In this document: positions 17,860-25,080 of the stretch, one piece after another
Layout: each line of letters starts with the position of its first letter
How positions within the stretch are numbered: the first letter of the stretch is position 1
From: VRUE01 sp963720805
GTDB lineage: Bacteria; Actinomycetota; Thermoleophilia; Solirubrobacterales; 70-9
Assembly (NCBI GenBank): GCA_963720805.1
Contig: CAVRGT010000007.1
Location: 1 to 64,000, forward strand
DNA: 64,000 nucleotides
Reading direction: 5' to 3'
Notes under the pieces: model-generated
Seen by the model: the letters and a program-made list of their open reading frames with translations, nothing else
What the model was told of the DNA's origin: nothing
Database searches by the model: none
Made by a program: the position numbers and the translations under genes

Positions 17860-19217
17860 CGGCTATCTTGCTCACTCTCGTCCGCGTCCGCCGCGGGCGG
17901 CTCACCTTCGACCGCCGCATCGACCTTGCCGTCGGCGAAGCGCAGTTTGACGTGCTCGGCGGCGACCGCGGTTGCCGTGTCGCTCACCGGCTCGCCCTCG
18001 CGGTCCTCAACCAGGGCGTAGCCGCGCTCCAAGGTGCGCTCGGGTTCGTGGGCGCGCAGCGCCACCTCGGCCCGGTGCAGGGCCGCGCGACGGCGCTCCA
18101 TTTCAGCGCCGGCGGCACGGCGGCGGGCCCGCTCCAAGACCACGCCGGCGAGACGGCGCTGGAAGCCGAGGCGCTCGGCGATGCCGCGCTCCGAGGCGGC
18201 GCGGATCTCGCGCGTCTTCTGGTTGAGCGCCAGCCGCTCGCGCCGCAGCGCCCGCGCCGGGCCGCGCGCCAGGGCGACGAGGTGCGGGGTGCGGGCGCGC
18301 ACGGCCCCATCGGCGGCGCGCGAGAGCACCGCCACGCTGCGCTCGAGGCCCAAACGAGCCAAACCGCAGTCGAGCGGCACGGCGGCCTCGGCGGCGTGGG
18401 TCGGGGTCGAGCAGGCGACGGCGGCGACGTCGTCGATCAGGGTCGAGTCACGCTCGTGGCCGACGGCACTGATCACCGGCACCCGCAGCATCGCCACCGT
18501 GCGGCAGAGCGTCTCGTCGCAGAAGGCCCAGAGGTCGGCGAGGCTGCCGCCGCCGCGGGTGAGGACGATCGCCTCGACCTGCGGCTGCGCGGCGAGGTCC
18601 TGGATCGCCGCGGTGATCGCCGGCGCCGCGTGGCGGTCCTGCACCGGCGCGAAGGCCCAGACCACGGTGCCCGCCCAGCCACGCCGCTCGAGCCCGGCCA
18701 GCAGGTCGCGGCGGGCCGCGCCGCCCTCCGCCGTCACCACCCCGATCGTCATCGGCAGCAGCGGCCGCCGCAACTGCCCCTGCAGCTCGAAGAGCCCCTC
18801 GGCCTTGAGCTGCTTGCGCAATGCCTCGAGCCGCGCCATCAGGTCTCCCTCGCCGGCCAGGCGCACGTGGGTGGCGCGGAAGGAGAAGCTGGGTGAGGCC
18901 TGGCCGCCGCCGGGGTAGTAATCGGGCCCACCGGCGATCACCACTTCGGCGCCGTCGCGCAGGGCGCCCTCGGGCAGCCCCGCCTTGTCGAGATCGTCGA
19001 GCCAGATCGCGCAGGGAACCGCGCCCTCGCCGTCGCGCAGCTCGAAGTAGGCCTGCACCTTGCTGCGGCCGACCCCGGTCACCTCGCCGATCAGCAAGAC
19101 CCGCGCCCGGCGCCGCATCTCCTCCTGCAGCTTGCGGGCGTAGCGCCCGACCGCGAAGGGACCGGGCAGCTCCGGCGCTTTCGCGGCTACGTGGTCTGGT
19201 TCCAGCGTCTCGCCCAT
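17856..19217 (-). CDS. xseA: Exodeoxyribonuclease VII large subunit
   Basis: The 453-residue product has an N-terminal OB-fold (VGRYARKLQEEM, LIGEVTGVGRSKVQAYFELRD) and the catalytic XseA core (TIGVVTAEGGAARRDLL, RGGGSLADLWAFCDE, VISAVGHERDSTLIDDVA), followed by a long coiled-coil region that binds XseB. It acts in mismatch repair and on protein-linked or damaged single strands. The start ATG lies inside the end of the upstream HxlR gene (31-bp overlap). The genes are convergent to addBA, making a DNA-end-processing neighbourhood. Confidence 0.93.
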   Translation of the reverse strand: MGETLEPDHVAAKAPELPGPFAVGRYARKLQEEMRRRARVLLIGEVTGVGRSKVQAYFELRDGEGAVPCAIWLDDLDKAGLPEGALRDGAEVVIAGGPDYYPGGGQASPSFSFRATHVRLAGEGDLMARLEALRKQLKAEGLFELQGQLRRPLLPMTIGVVTAEGGAARRDLLAGLERRGWAGTVVWAFAPVQDRHAAPAITAAIQDLAAQPQVEAIVLTRGGGSLADLWAFCDETLCRTVAMLRVPVISAVGHERDSTLIDDVAAVACSTPTHAAEAAVPLDCGLARLGLERSVAVLSRAADGAVRARTPHLVALARGPARALRRERLALNQKTREIRAASERGIAERLGFQRRLAGVVLERARRRAAGAEMERRRAALHRAEVALRAHEPERTLERGYALVEDREGEPVSDTATAVAAEHVKLRFADGKVDAAVEGEPPAADADESEQDSR

Positions 19218-19531
19218 TGCTTCAGCTCACCGAATACGGGGCGGAGGTCCGACCCCTTCTCGGTGAGGGAATAGGTGACGCGCACGGGGGTCCCGGATTC
19301 GACCTCGCGTTCGACCAGGCCCTCGAGCTCGAGCTCGCGCAGGCGCTGGGAGAGCAACCGGTCCGAGAGCCCGGGGACGGCACGCGCCAAGTCAGCGAAG
19401 CGCAGCGGCCCCTCGGTGAGCGCCGAGATGATCGCGCCGGTCCAGCGCTTGCCGATCAGCTCGATCGCCGCGTGAAAGTGCGGACAGACGCCGTTTCCGG
19501 CCTGATTTTGGGTCCCCGACCCGACCTCCAC
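19187..19531 (-). CDS. HxlR-family winged-helix regulator
   Basis: From GTG 19531 the product is 114 residues: CPHFHAAIELIGKRWTGAII, then GPLRFADLARAVPGLSDRLL and LRELELEGLVEREV, the HxlR helix-turn-helix and wing with the usual KRW core near the start. The open frame reaches 19684, but that overlaps the preceding gene. The start was chosen from family length and the operator-like site just upstream. HxlR proteins often respond to aldehydes, quinones or other stress, but the ligand here is unknown. It runs into xseA without a gap. Confidence 0.85.
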   Translation of the reverse strand: MEVGSGTQNQAGNGVCPHFHAAIELIGKRWTGAIISALTEGPLRFADLARAVPGLSDRLLSQRLRELELEGLVEREVESGTPVRVTYSLTEKGSDLRPVFGELKQWARRWNQTT

Positions 19532-19544
19532 CTGGTCAAACGAG

Positions 19545-19559
19545 CTTACCGAACGTAAG
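19545..19559. promoter_or_regulatory. Possible HxlR operator
   Basis: CTTAC (19545-19549) and GTAAG (19555-19559) are inverted arms 5 nt apart, 14 nt before the HxlR start. On the minus strand the site also holds TACGTT and TAAGCT, both -10-like. Autoregulation is inferred. Confidence 0.4.
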
Positions 19560-19571
19560 TGACGGGCTCTC

Positions 19572-20717
19572 TCAACCGGTGCAGGGACCGGTCTCGACCG
19601 GCTCCAGCGGGCCCCGCAGGGCCTCATCGACAAGCTTGTCGGGAACGGCAAAGCCACCGGGCGCGCCGGTCGTCGTGGCGGCAAAGACGGTGCCGAGGAC
19701 GCGGCCCCTGGCGTTGATCAGCGGCCCGCCCGAGTTGCCGCTGCGAACGCTGCCGCGCAGGGAGGCGATCGAGCGGCGGATCGGGCCGCGCCCGTAGGAG
19801 TCCTCGCTGAGCGTGTCGCGGGTCTCGCCGAGACGGGCCGGGGCAACCGAGTAGGGCCCGTTCTCCGGGTAGCCGAGCACCGCGCCCGCCGTGCCCGAGC
19901 TCGGATCGGGAGCGAGCTCCAGCTGCGGCAGGTCGGCATCCACGTGCAGCAAGGCAAGGTCGTTTTCGGGGTCGTAGTGCAGCGGGGTCGCCCGCAGCGA
20001 GGCGCCGCCGGAAGTGGTCACGGTGGTGTCTTCCTCGCCGGCGAGGACGTGGGCGTTGGTGACGATCAGCCCCGGGCCGGCGACCCAGCCCGAGCCCTCG
20101 ACGCCGAGCCCGCAGGCGGTGCCGAGGACCCGCACCACGGAGCCTTCGGCGGCCTCCACGTCGGGGTCGGTCGCGATCGCCGGATCGGGCGCCGCCACCG
20201 GCGCCGTCGGGCCGATGATCGAGGGCGCCGGGTCGACCCGGTCGAGCGCGTTCAGGATCGGGCCGGAAGGCGGCAGCACTTCGTTGAGGCTGCGCAGGAT
20301 CAGCGAGCTCTGCACGTCCCCGCGCAGCCGCGCGGTACCCGGTGCGTGCAGGACCACCGCGCCGAAGACCCAGACCAAGCCCAGGGCAACCGAGGCGATC
20401 AGGGCGGCGCCGCCGGCGCCGTCGGCGAAGTGCAGGGCGCCTTTGCCGCGGATCAGGCGCGAGCGCAGCCCCAGGGCGAGGCCCTCCAGCGTCACCGCCA
20501 CAAGGGCACCGCCAACAAGCGCGCCCAGGGCGGCGCAGAGCGGCGCATAGGGAGATGACGCCCCCTGGTTGAGCACCAGGGGGGCGACGCGGCTGCCCGC
20601 CAAAGCGCCCACCGCGAAGCCGACCAGCGTCAGCGTGCCGACGATCAGCCCCTGGCGAAAACCCCAGAGGCCGAGCGCCAAGGTGAAGGCGATGATTGCC
20701 CAGTCGAGAACGGTCAT
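19572..20717 (-). CDS. MarP-like membrane-anchored serine protease (CvpA domain plus trypsin-like domain)
   Basis: Residues 1-135 carry four membrane helices of the CvpA/colicin V production type (DWAIIAFTLALGLWGFRQG, GALVGGALVAVTL, LIASVALGLVWVFGAVVL). Residues about 190-375 are an extracytoplasmic trypsin-like protease with GWVAGPGLIVTNAHVL (His), ENDLALLHVD (Asp) and SGNSGGPLIN (Ser). This architecture matches Mycobacterium tuberculosis MarP (Rv3671c), needed for acid and oxidative stress resistance through envelope-protein cleavage. It is divergent from a penicillin-binding protein gene 48 bp away, consistent with an envelope role. Confidence 0.9.
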   Translation of the reverse strand: MTVLDWAIIAFTLALGLWGFRQGLIVGTLTLVGFAVGALAGSRVAPLVLNQGASSPYAPLCAALGALVGGALVAVTLEGLALGLRSRLIRGKGALHFADGAGGAALIASVALGLVWVFGAVVLHAPGTARLRGDVQSSLILRSLNEVLPPSGPILNALDRVDPAPSIIGPTAPVAAPDPAIATDPDVEAAEGSVVRVLGTACGLGVEGSGWVAGPGLIVTNAHVLAGEEDTTVTTSGGASLRATPLHYDPENDLALLHVDADLPQLELAPDPSSGTAGAVLGYPENGPYSVAPARLGETRDTLSEDSYGRGPIRRSIASLRGSVRSGNSGGPLINARGRVLGTVFAATTTGAPGGFAVPDKLVDEALRGPLEPVETGPCTG

Positions 20718-20730
20718 CGGTCAAATGATG

Positions 20731-20757
20731 AGGGACACCCGGTCCCTGCACTACCTT
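20731..20757 (+). promoter_or_regulatory. Promoter and inverted repeat between the protease and PBP genes
   Basis: AGGGAC (20731-20736) and GTCCCT (20742-20747) form an inverted repeat, followed by TACCTT (20752-20757) 8 nt before ATG 20766. A leaderless transcript with a possible operator is inferred. Confidence 0.45.
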
Positions 20758-20765
20758 TCACGAAA

Positions 20766-22529
20766 ATGAACCCTCGTTCTCTGGAGGTGGAGCGGCGGCG
20801 GCGTCTCGCCACCCGCATGGCTCCGCTGATCTTGATCGGCCTCGTCGCCTTCATCGTCGGCGCCATTGTCGGCCACTCCTCGGGCTCCCCCGAGAAGGAT
20901 GCCGCCGAGCGCTTCGCCACGGCCTGGGAGAACGGCGAATACGCCGCCATGTACCGCGAGCTGAACCGCGGTTCACAGCGCAAGATCAGCATCAACGACT
21001 TCGTCATCGCCTACCGCGAAACCAACCTGACCGCCACCGTGCGCTCGCTGCAAGCCGACTCTCCGGCAGGCGTCGGCTCGGTGGAAGTGCCCGAAGAAAG
21101 CAGCCAGGCCAATTCGAGAACCACCGTCTCGGTGCCGATCACGGTCGATACCGTCGCCTTTGGGCCGGTCAGAGCGCCGCTGGAACTGCCCTTCGCCGAA
21201 AACGGTGTCGCCTGGGAACGGAGGCTCACCTTCCCCGGCCTGCACGAAAGCGAGCACCTGGAAAGCCAGGTCGAACTCGCCCCCCGCGCCCCGATCCTCG
21301 CCGCCGACGGCACCCCGTTGGCCGAGGGCCCGGCGCAAGCGCGCGCCCACCCGATCGGCAGCGAGGCAATCGACGTCACCGGTGAAGTCGGCAGCCCCGA
21401 AGAAGACGAATTGGAAGCGCTCGCCCGTCAGGGCTTCGCTCCCGAAACCCCGGTTGGGTTGACCGGGCTGGAGCGCGCCTTCAACGCCCGCCTCGCCGGC
21501 AAGCCCGGCGGCTCGCTGCTGGCCGCCAGCGACACCGATGGCTCGACCCGGATCCTGGCCGAAGCCAAGCCCAAGCCCGGCGCCCCGGTTAAGACCACGA
21601 TCGACACCGGCCTGCAGGAATCGGCCGTCTCGGCCCTCGCCGGCCGGGTCGGCGGGATCGCCGTGCTCGACGCGCGCAACGGCGACATCCGCGCCCTCGC
21701 GGGCCAGGCCTTCTCCGCGCCCCAGCCGCCGGGCTCGACCTTCAAGATGATCACCACCGCCGCCGCATTGCAGAAGGGCGTCGTCTCGCTCGACGACGAA
21801 TTCGAAATCACCAGCGGCGCCAACGTCGGCGGCCGCTTCATTGAAAACGCCAACGGCGAGCTCTGCGGCGGCACCTTCCGCCAGGCCTTCGCCGAGTCGT
21901 GCAACGCCGACTTCGCCCCGTTGGGACCGAAGATCGGCAACGACGACCTGGTCGCGATGGCCGAAAGCTTCGGCTTCAACGCCCCGCCGGCCCTCTACGC
22001 GCCGAAGATCATCGCCCAGGTCGAACCGGCCGAATCGACCCTTCCGACCGATATCGGCGAAGAAGTCGACCTCGGGGTCAGCGCGATCGGCCAGGGTGAG
22101 GTCCTCGCGACGCCGCTGGAGATGGCGAGCGTGGCGCAGACGATCGGCAACGGCGGCGTGCGCGAGCCGACCTCGATCGTCGCCAACTCGAAGCTGCGGC
22201 CCGACGCCAAGCCGGTGCGGGTGATCTCGAAGAAGATCGCCAACGAGCTGACCGAACTGATGATCGGCGTCGTCACCGGGGGAACCGGCACGGCCGGCGC
22301 GATCCCCGAGGCACAGGTGGCGGGCAAGACCGGCACCGCCGAGCTGGGTCCGAAGCCCGGCGAAGAGGAATCCGAACACCCCCAGCAACGCAAGGACGCC
22401 TGGTTCGCCGCCTTCGCCCCGGCCGAAAAGGCAAAGCTGGCGGTCGGGGTGCTGCTGGTCGAAGCCGAAGCGGCGGGCGGCGAAGTGGCCGCGCCGGCGG
22501 CGTCAGAAGTGCTCTCGGCGGGACTCTGA
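20766..22529 (+). CDS. Class B penicillin-binding protein (transpeptidase)
   Basis: The 587-residue product has one N-terminal membrane helix (MAPLILIGLVAFIVGAIVG) and an NTF2-like MecA_N-type domain (AERFATAWENGEYAAMYREL). A linker/dimerisation region (APILAADGTPLAEG, GLERAFNARLAGKPGG) is followed by the transpeptidase domain, with the SxxK motif in PGSTFKMITT, SCN in FAESCNADF and KTG in AGKTGTAEL. It should cross-link peptidoglycan outside the membrane and be beta-lactam sensitive. The domain order resembles the PbpA/PBP2 group of actinobacteria. Start supported by TACCTT 8 nt upstream. Confidence 0.9.
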   Translation: MNPRSLEVERRRRLATRMAPLILIGLVAFIVGAIVGHSSGSPEKDAAERFATAWENGEYAAMYRELNRGSQRKISINDFVIAYRETNLTATVRSLQADSPAGVGSVEVPEESSQANSRTTVSVPITVDTVAFGPVRAPLELPFAENGVAWERRLTFPGLHESEHLESQVELAPRAPILAADGTPLAEGPAQARAHPIGSEAIDVTGEVGSPEEDELEALARQGFAPETPVGLTGLERAFNARLAGKPGGSLLAASDTDGSTRILAEAKPKPGAPVKTTIDTGLQESAVSALAGRVGGIAVLDARNGDIRALAGQAFSAPQPPGSTFKMITTAAALQKGVVSLDDEFEITSGANVGGRFIENANGELCGGTFRQAFAESCNADFAPLGPKIGNDDLVAMAESFGFNAPPALYAPKIIAQVEPAESTLPTDIGEEVDLGVSAIGQGEVLATPLEMASVAQTIGNGGVREPTSIVANSKLRPDAKPVRVISKKIANELTELMIGVVTGGTGTAGAIPEAQVAGKTGTAELGPKPGEEESEHPQQRKDAWFAAFAPAEKAKLAVGVLLVEAEAAGGEVAAPAASEVLSAGL

Positions 22530-22573
22530 GTGGTCCCAAAGGGTGGTGGGTACCGCCCTCTCGAAGCACTTGA

Positions 22574-22597
22574 GGCTCCGAGTTCATGCTCGGAGCC
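22574..22597. terminator. Terminator hairpin between convergent genes
   Basis: GGCTCCGAG (22574-22582), loop TTCATG, and CTCGGAGCC (22589-22597) form a perfect 9-bp stem between the PBP gene and the convergent lipoprotein gene. No U-tract, as is common in this window. Confidence 0.6.
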
Positions 22598-22621
22598 CGC
22601 CTTCGCTTGAAGCTCCTCCAG

Positions 22622-23170
22622 CTAGAGGTCGAGTTTTACTTCGGCCGGGCCTTCGGGGCCGGCGATGAAGAGCGTCAGGGGGCGGTTCTCCGAGGCGACG
22701 GAGGGGAGTTCGAAGAGGACCAGGGAGCCCTCGATCGGGCCCTGTTGGGGGGTCGAGTCCGGGGCCGGGATCGGTTCCTGGGGCTCGACCTCCCCGCCGG
22801 CGGGGAAGGCGTAGAGGCTTTCGGACGGGATCGCTTCGAAGGTCTCCTCGTCGGCGTCTTTGATCGTGAACGAGTCGGCGAGCTTCTGGGTCTCTTCGCT
22901 CTTGTTCTGGACTTCGAGGAAGACGCCGAAGTAGGTCGAGCCTTTTTCGGGCGGCTCCTGGCCTACGAGGTAGGCCGAGTCCTCGTTGTCGTTGGGGTTG
23001 AGGAAGCGCGAGAAGACGACCTGGTACTTGAGGTCGCCCAGCTCGACGACCTCGCCCTCGGCGACGTCCTTGGAGTCGCTCGAGTAGCCGCAGGCGTACA
23101 CGGTCATCGCAATCAGGCCCATTAGGAGGGCGGCAAGCAGCGGCAAGACGAGTCGGGTGCGGCGGGGCAT
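22622..23170 (-). CDS. Secreted or lipid-anchored DUF4352-like protein
   Basis: The 182-residue product has an N-terminal hydrophobic segment (LVLPLLAALLMGLIAM) ending in TVYACGYSS. The Cys could be a lipobox residue, though the match is imperfect. The rest is a beta-sandwich pattern seen in DUF4352/immunoprotective-like domains (GDLKYQVVFSRFL, YFGVFLEVQNKSEE, FTIKDADEE, SLVLFELP). Such proteins sit on the cell surface; no enzymatic role is known. TAGGCT lies 10 nt before the ATG. It ends convergent to the PBP gene. Confidence 0.72.
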   Translation of the reverse strand: MPRRTRLVLPLLAALLMGLIAMTVYACGYSSDSKDVAEGEVVELGDLKYQVVFSRFLNPNDNEDSAYLVGQEPPEKGSTYFGVFLEVQNKSEETQKLADSFTIKDADEETFEAIPSESLYAFPAGGEVEPQEPIPAPDSTPQQGPIEGSLVLFELPSVASENRPLTLFIAGPEGPAEVKLDL

Positions 23171-23197
23171 CAGCGGCGAGAGCCTATAAGACCGGGC

Positions 23198-23716
23198 TCA
23201 GGGAATACCGGTCGCGTGGGGGTTGCCGCCGGCGACCGCGACGCGCTCGTCCTCGAGGCCGCCGGCCTCGAGCAGCTCGCGCAGCCTGCGCAGCGCCTCG
23301 CGCCAGCGCCGTTCATAGGGAATCGAGCCCGCCGAGAGGACCTCCAGGCCCCGATCCACCGGGTTTGTGGGCTCGGTCCAGAAAGAGACACGGACCGTTG
23401 TCAGCGGGCCCGGACCCTCCTTCAGCTCCCAAAGAGTGGTCGAAGGGATGCGGTTGGCGCGCCCTCCGCGACCGTGCTCGACCAGGCGATGCGGCGCCTT
23501 CTCCTCGACGATCGTCGTGTCCATCCAGATCCGCCGCGGCCGCACGGCGATGCGAAAGCGCGCCCCGGCGCCGATCCCGGTCGGCTCGATCCTGGTCAGG
23601 TGGAAGTCGGTGAGGAAGTGGTCGGTGAAGGCCGGCCGCAGGGAGAGGTCGGCGACCGCCCCAAAGGCGCGCTCGCGCGGCACGTCGATCTCGATCTCTG
23701 CGCTGACCGGGCCCAT
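23198..23716 (-). CDS. SRPBCC-family (START-like) protein
   Basis: From ATG 23716 the product is 172 residues: EIEIDVPRERAFGAVADLSL opens the helix-grip fold, followed by GAGARFRIAVRPRRIWMDT, TTLWELKEGPGPLTTVRVSF and a long C-terminal helix (PYERRWREALRRLRELLEA). These small proteins bind hydrophobic ligands or act as cyclases or dehydratases; nothing here fixes the ligand. TAGAAT (23725-23730) is 8 nt before the ATG, supporting a leaderless start at this Met rather than the longer open frame to 23884. Confidence 0.82.
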   Translation of the reverse strand: MGPVSAEIEIDVPRERAFGAVADLSLRPAFTDHFLTDFHLTRIEPTGIGAGARFRIAVRPRRIWMDTTIVEEKAPHRLVEHGRGGRANRIPSTTLWELKEGPGPLTTVRVSFWTEPTNPVDRGLEVLSAGSIPYERRWREALRRLRELLEAGGLEDERVAVAGGNPHATGIP

Positions 23717-23796
23717 GCGGCGCGATTCTATGCCCAGGTTGGTTTCGCAGTCTCCAATTGCGGGAAATCCCCGATGTGGTGCCGCGGAGCCCCGGC

Positions 23797-23828
23797 TAGC
23801 ATCGACCCCCGGAGACACCGGGAAGGAG
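23797..23828 (+). promoter_or_regulatory. -10 box and strong ribosome-binding site before an ATT start
   Basis: TAGCAT (23797-23802) would start a leader of about 25 nt containing GGAAGGAG (23821-23828), 6 nt before ATT 23835. No ATG, GTG or TTG is in frame at a proper distance. Confidence 0.5.
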
Positions 23829-23834
23829 TCAGCA

Positions 23835-24398
23835 ATTACCACCAGTCTCGCTACAAGCATCGCCAGCCTGATCGCCGGAGCCACCCCGGGAACAGGAACA
23901 TACTTTTGCGCCTCGTGTGGAACGCAGCTCTCGCTGCGCGAGAACGATCAGCTCCCCGACTGCCCGCGCTGCGGCGCCGCAGACTACGAGCGCGACTCGA
24001 TCTTCGAGGCCAGACAGGACCACGGGCAGACCGCCGAAATGGCGCTTGTCAGCGCCGTCTCCAGTCCCGACTGGTTGGAGGCGGCGCGGGCGATGCTGAA
24101 AGGTTCGGGCCGCTACGTCACCCTGCGCGGAGATGACGGTGAGATTGAGATCTTTCCGGTCGCCCAGGGCTGGACCCGGATCGGGCGCAGCGCCACCGCC
24201 GACATCCGCCTCGACGACCCCAGCGTCTCGCGCCGCCACGCCCTGATCGTCTCCGAGCGGCCCGACTCCCTGCGCGTCCTCGACGACCGCAGCCTCAACG
24301 GCGTCTTCCTCAACGGCCAGATCATCGAATGGGGGCGCATCGCCGACGGTGACGAACTGGCGATCGGCCGCTTCCGCCTCTTCGCGCTCGAAAACTGA
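23835..24398 (+). CDS. Zinc-ribbon plus FHA-domain protein, apparent ATT start codon
   Basis: The product is about 187 residues. After a short Ser/Ala-rich N-terminus comes a zinc ribbon (YFCASCGTQL and LPDCPRCGA, two CxxC pairs). A linker and a C-terminal FHA domain (WTRIGRSATADIRLDDPSVS, RRHALIV, LNGVFLNG, GDELAIG) follow, with the phosphothreonine-binding Gly-Arg, Ser and His residues. It probably reads Ser/Thr-kinase signals. The first in-frame ATG (about 24039) would remove the zinc ribbon. The strong Shine-Dalgarno at 23821-23828 points to ATT 23835, as in infC. Otherwise a base change or sequence error has altered an ATG. Confidence 0.78.
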   Translation: MTTSLATSIASLIAGATPGTGTYFCASCGTQLSLRENDQLPDCPRCGAADYERDSIFEARQDHGQTAEMALVSAVSSPDWLEAARAMLKGSGRYVTLRGDDGEIEIFPVAQGWTRIGRSATADIRLDDPSVSRRHALIVSERPDSLRVLDDRSLNGVFLNGQIIEWGRIADGDELAIGRFRLFALEN

Positions 24399-24439
24399 TT
24401 TGCGGAAATTCCGGCCTCCCCCGCCCGTAGCATGGGCGC

Positions 24440-24829
24440 GTGAGCACGAATCCCGATCCGCCTGAGGTTGCCGCGGAGAAAGCCCGCGAGCGCCTCCACG
24501 AGGAGATAGAGCGCGTCCGCTCAGGCGTCGAAGAGATGCTGACCGAGCAGGAAAACGGCATCGACGAGACCGAGCTGCGCCGCGAACTGGACGCGATCCG
24601 CGAGGAAACCAACTTCCTCCTCAAGCGCCGAGTCCGTAAGGCCGAGAAGCGCCTAAACAAGCGCATCGACAAGACCAATCAACGCACCGACGCCTTGGAA
24701 CAGCGCCTGGACCAAGTCGAGCAAGACCGCCAACACGCCGAGTGGCGCATCCACACGAACACTGAGCAAATGCTCGACGCCCTCCTGCAGGAGATCCGCG
24801 CCATCGCGGACCTCCTAACCCAGCGCTGA
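24440..24829 (+). CDS. Coiled-coil protein, 129 residues
   Basis: Almost the whole product is charged heptad-like helix (EKARERLHEEIERVRSG, RRELDAIREETNFLLKRR, LEQRLDQVEQDRQHAEWR). It has no signal peptide or membrane segment. TAGCAT (24428-24433) is 6 nt before GTG 24440, so a leaderless start is likely. It follows the FHA gene in the same direction but with its own promoter. A scaffold or cytoskeletal role is possible; no family was recognised. Confidence 0.72.
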   Translation: MSTNPDPPEVAAEKARERLHEEIERVRSGVEEMLTEQENGIDETELRRELDAIREETNFLLKRRVRKAEKRLNKRIDKTNQRTDALEQRLDQVEQDRQHAEWRIHTNTEQMLDALLQEIRAIADLLTQR

Positions 24830-24834
24830 CCAGC

Positions 24835-24883
24835 CTTCCGGTGCGCTTTATGCACCCAGCGGGAGCAAAAGGCGCACCGGAAG
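24835..24883. repeat. Dispersed palindromic repeat, copy 2
   Basis: The left arm (24835-24857) and the right arm (24861-24883) match copy 1 with a few substitutions (GGGAGCAAAAGG for GGGTGCATAAGG). It lies just after the coiled-coil gene, before a second, longer hairpin. Confidence 0.7.
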
Positions 24884-24928
24884 CCGGAAGCTCGAGGCGA
24901 ACTGAGCATCTGGACCCTGGGCGACCTC

Positions 24929-25031
24929 GGAAGAGGTGGGGCCCTCCCACGAAAGCTCAGGCGACCACGCTACGCAGCACCAGGACGACTCAGCTGCGCG
25001 ACGGCTTTCGTGGGAGGGCCCCACCTCTTCC
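24929..25031. terminator. Long hairpin with perfect 28-bp arms plus a direct repeat
   Basis: Arms 24929-24956 and 25004-25031 are exact reverse complements (left arm begins GGAAGAGGTGGGGCC). A partial direct copy of the right-arm region follows at 25033-25076 and includes its own GGGGGAG/CTCCCCC stem. The element lies between the convergent coiled-coil and glutamate synthase genes. The 24830-25080 gap contains no ORF with coding character. Confidence 0.6.
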
Positions 25032-25080
25032 ACCTGCGCGACGGCTTTCGGGGGAGGGCTCCCGCCGCTCCCCCACCACC

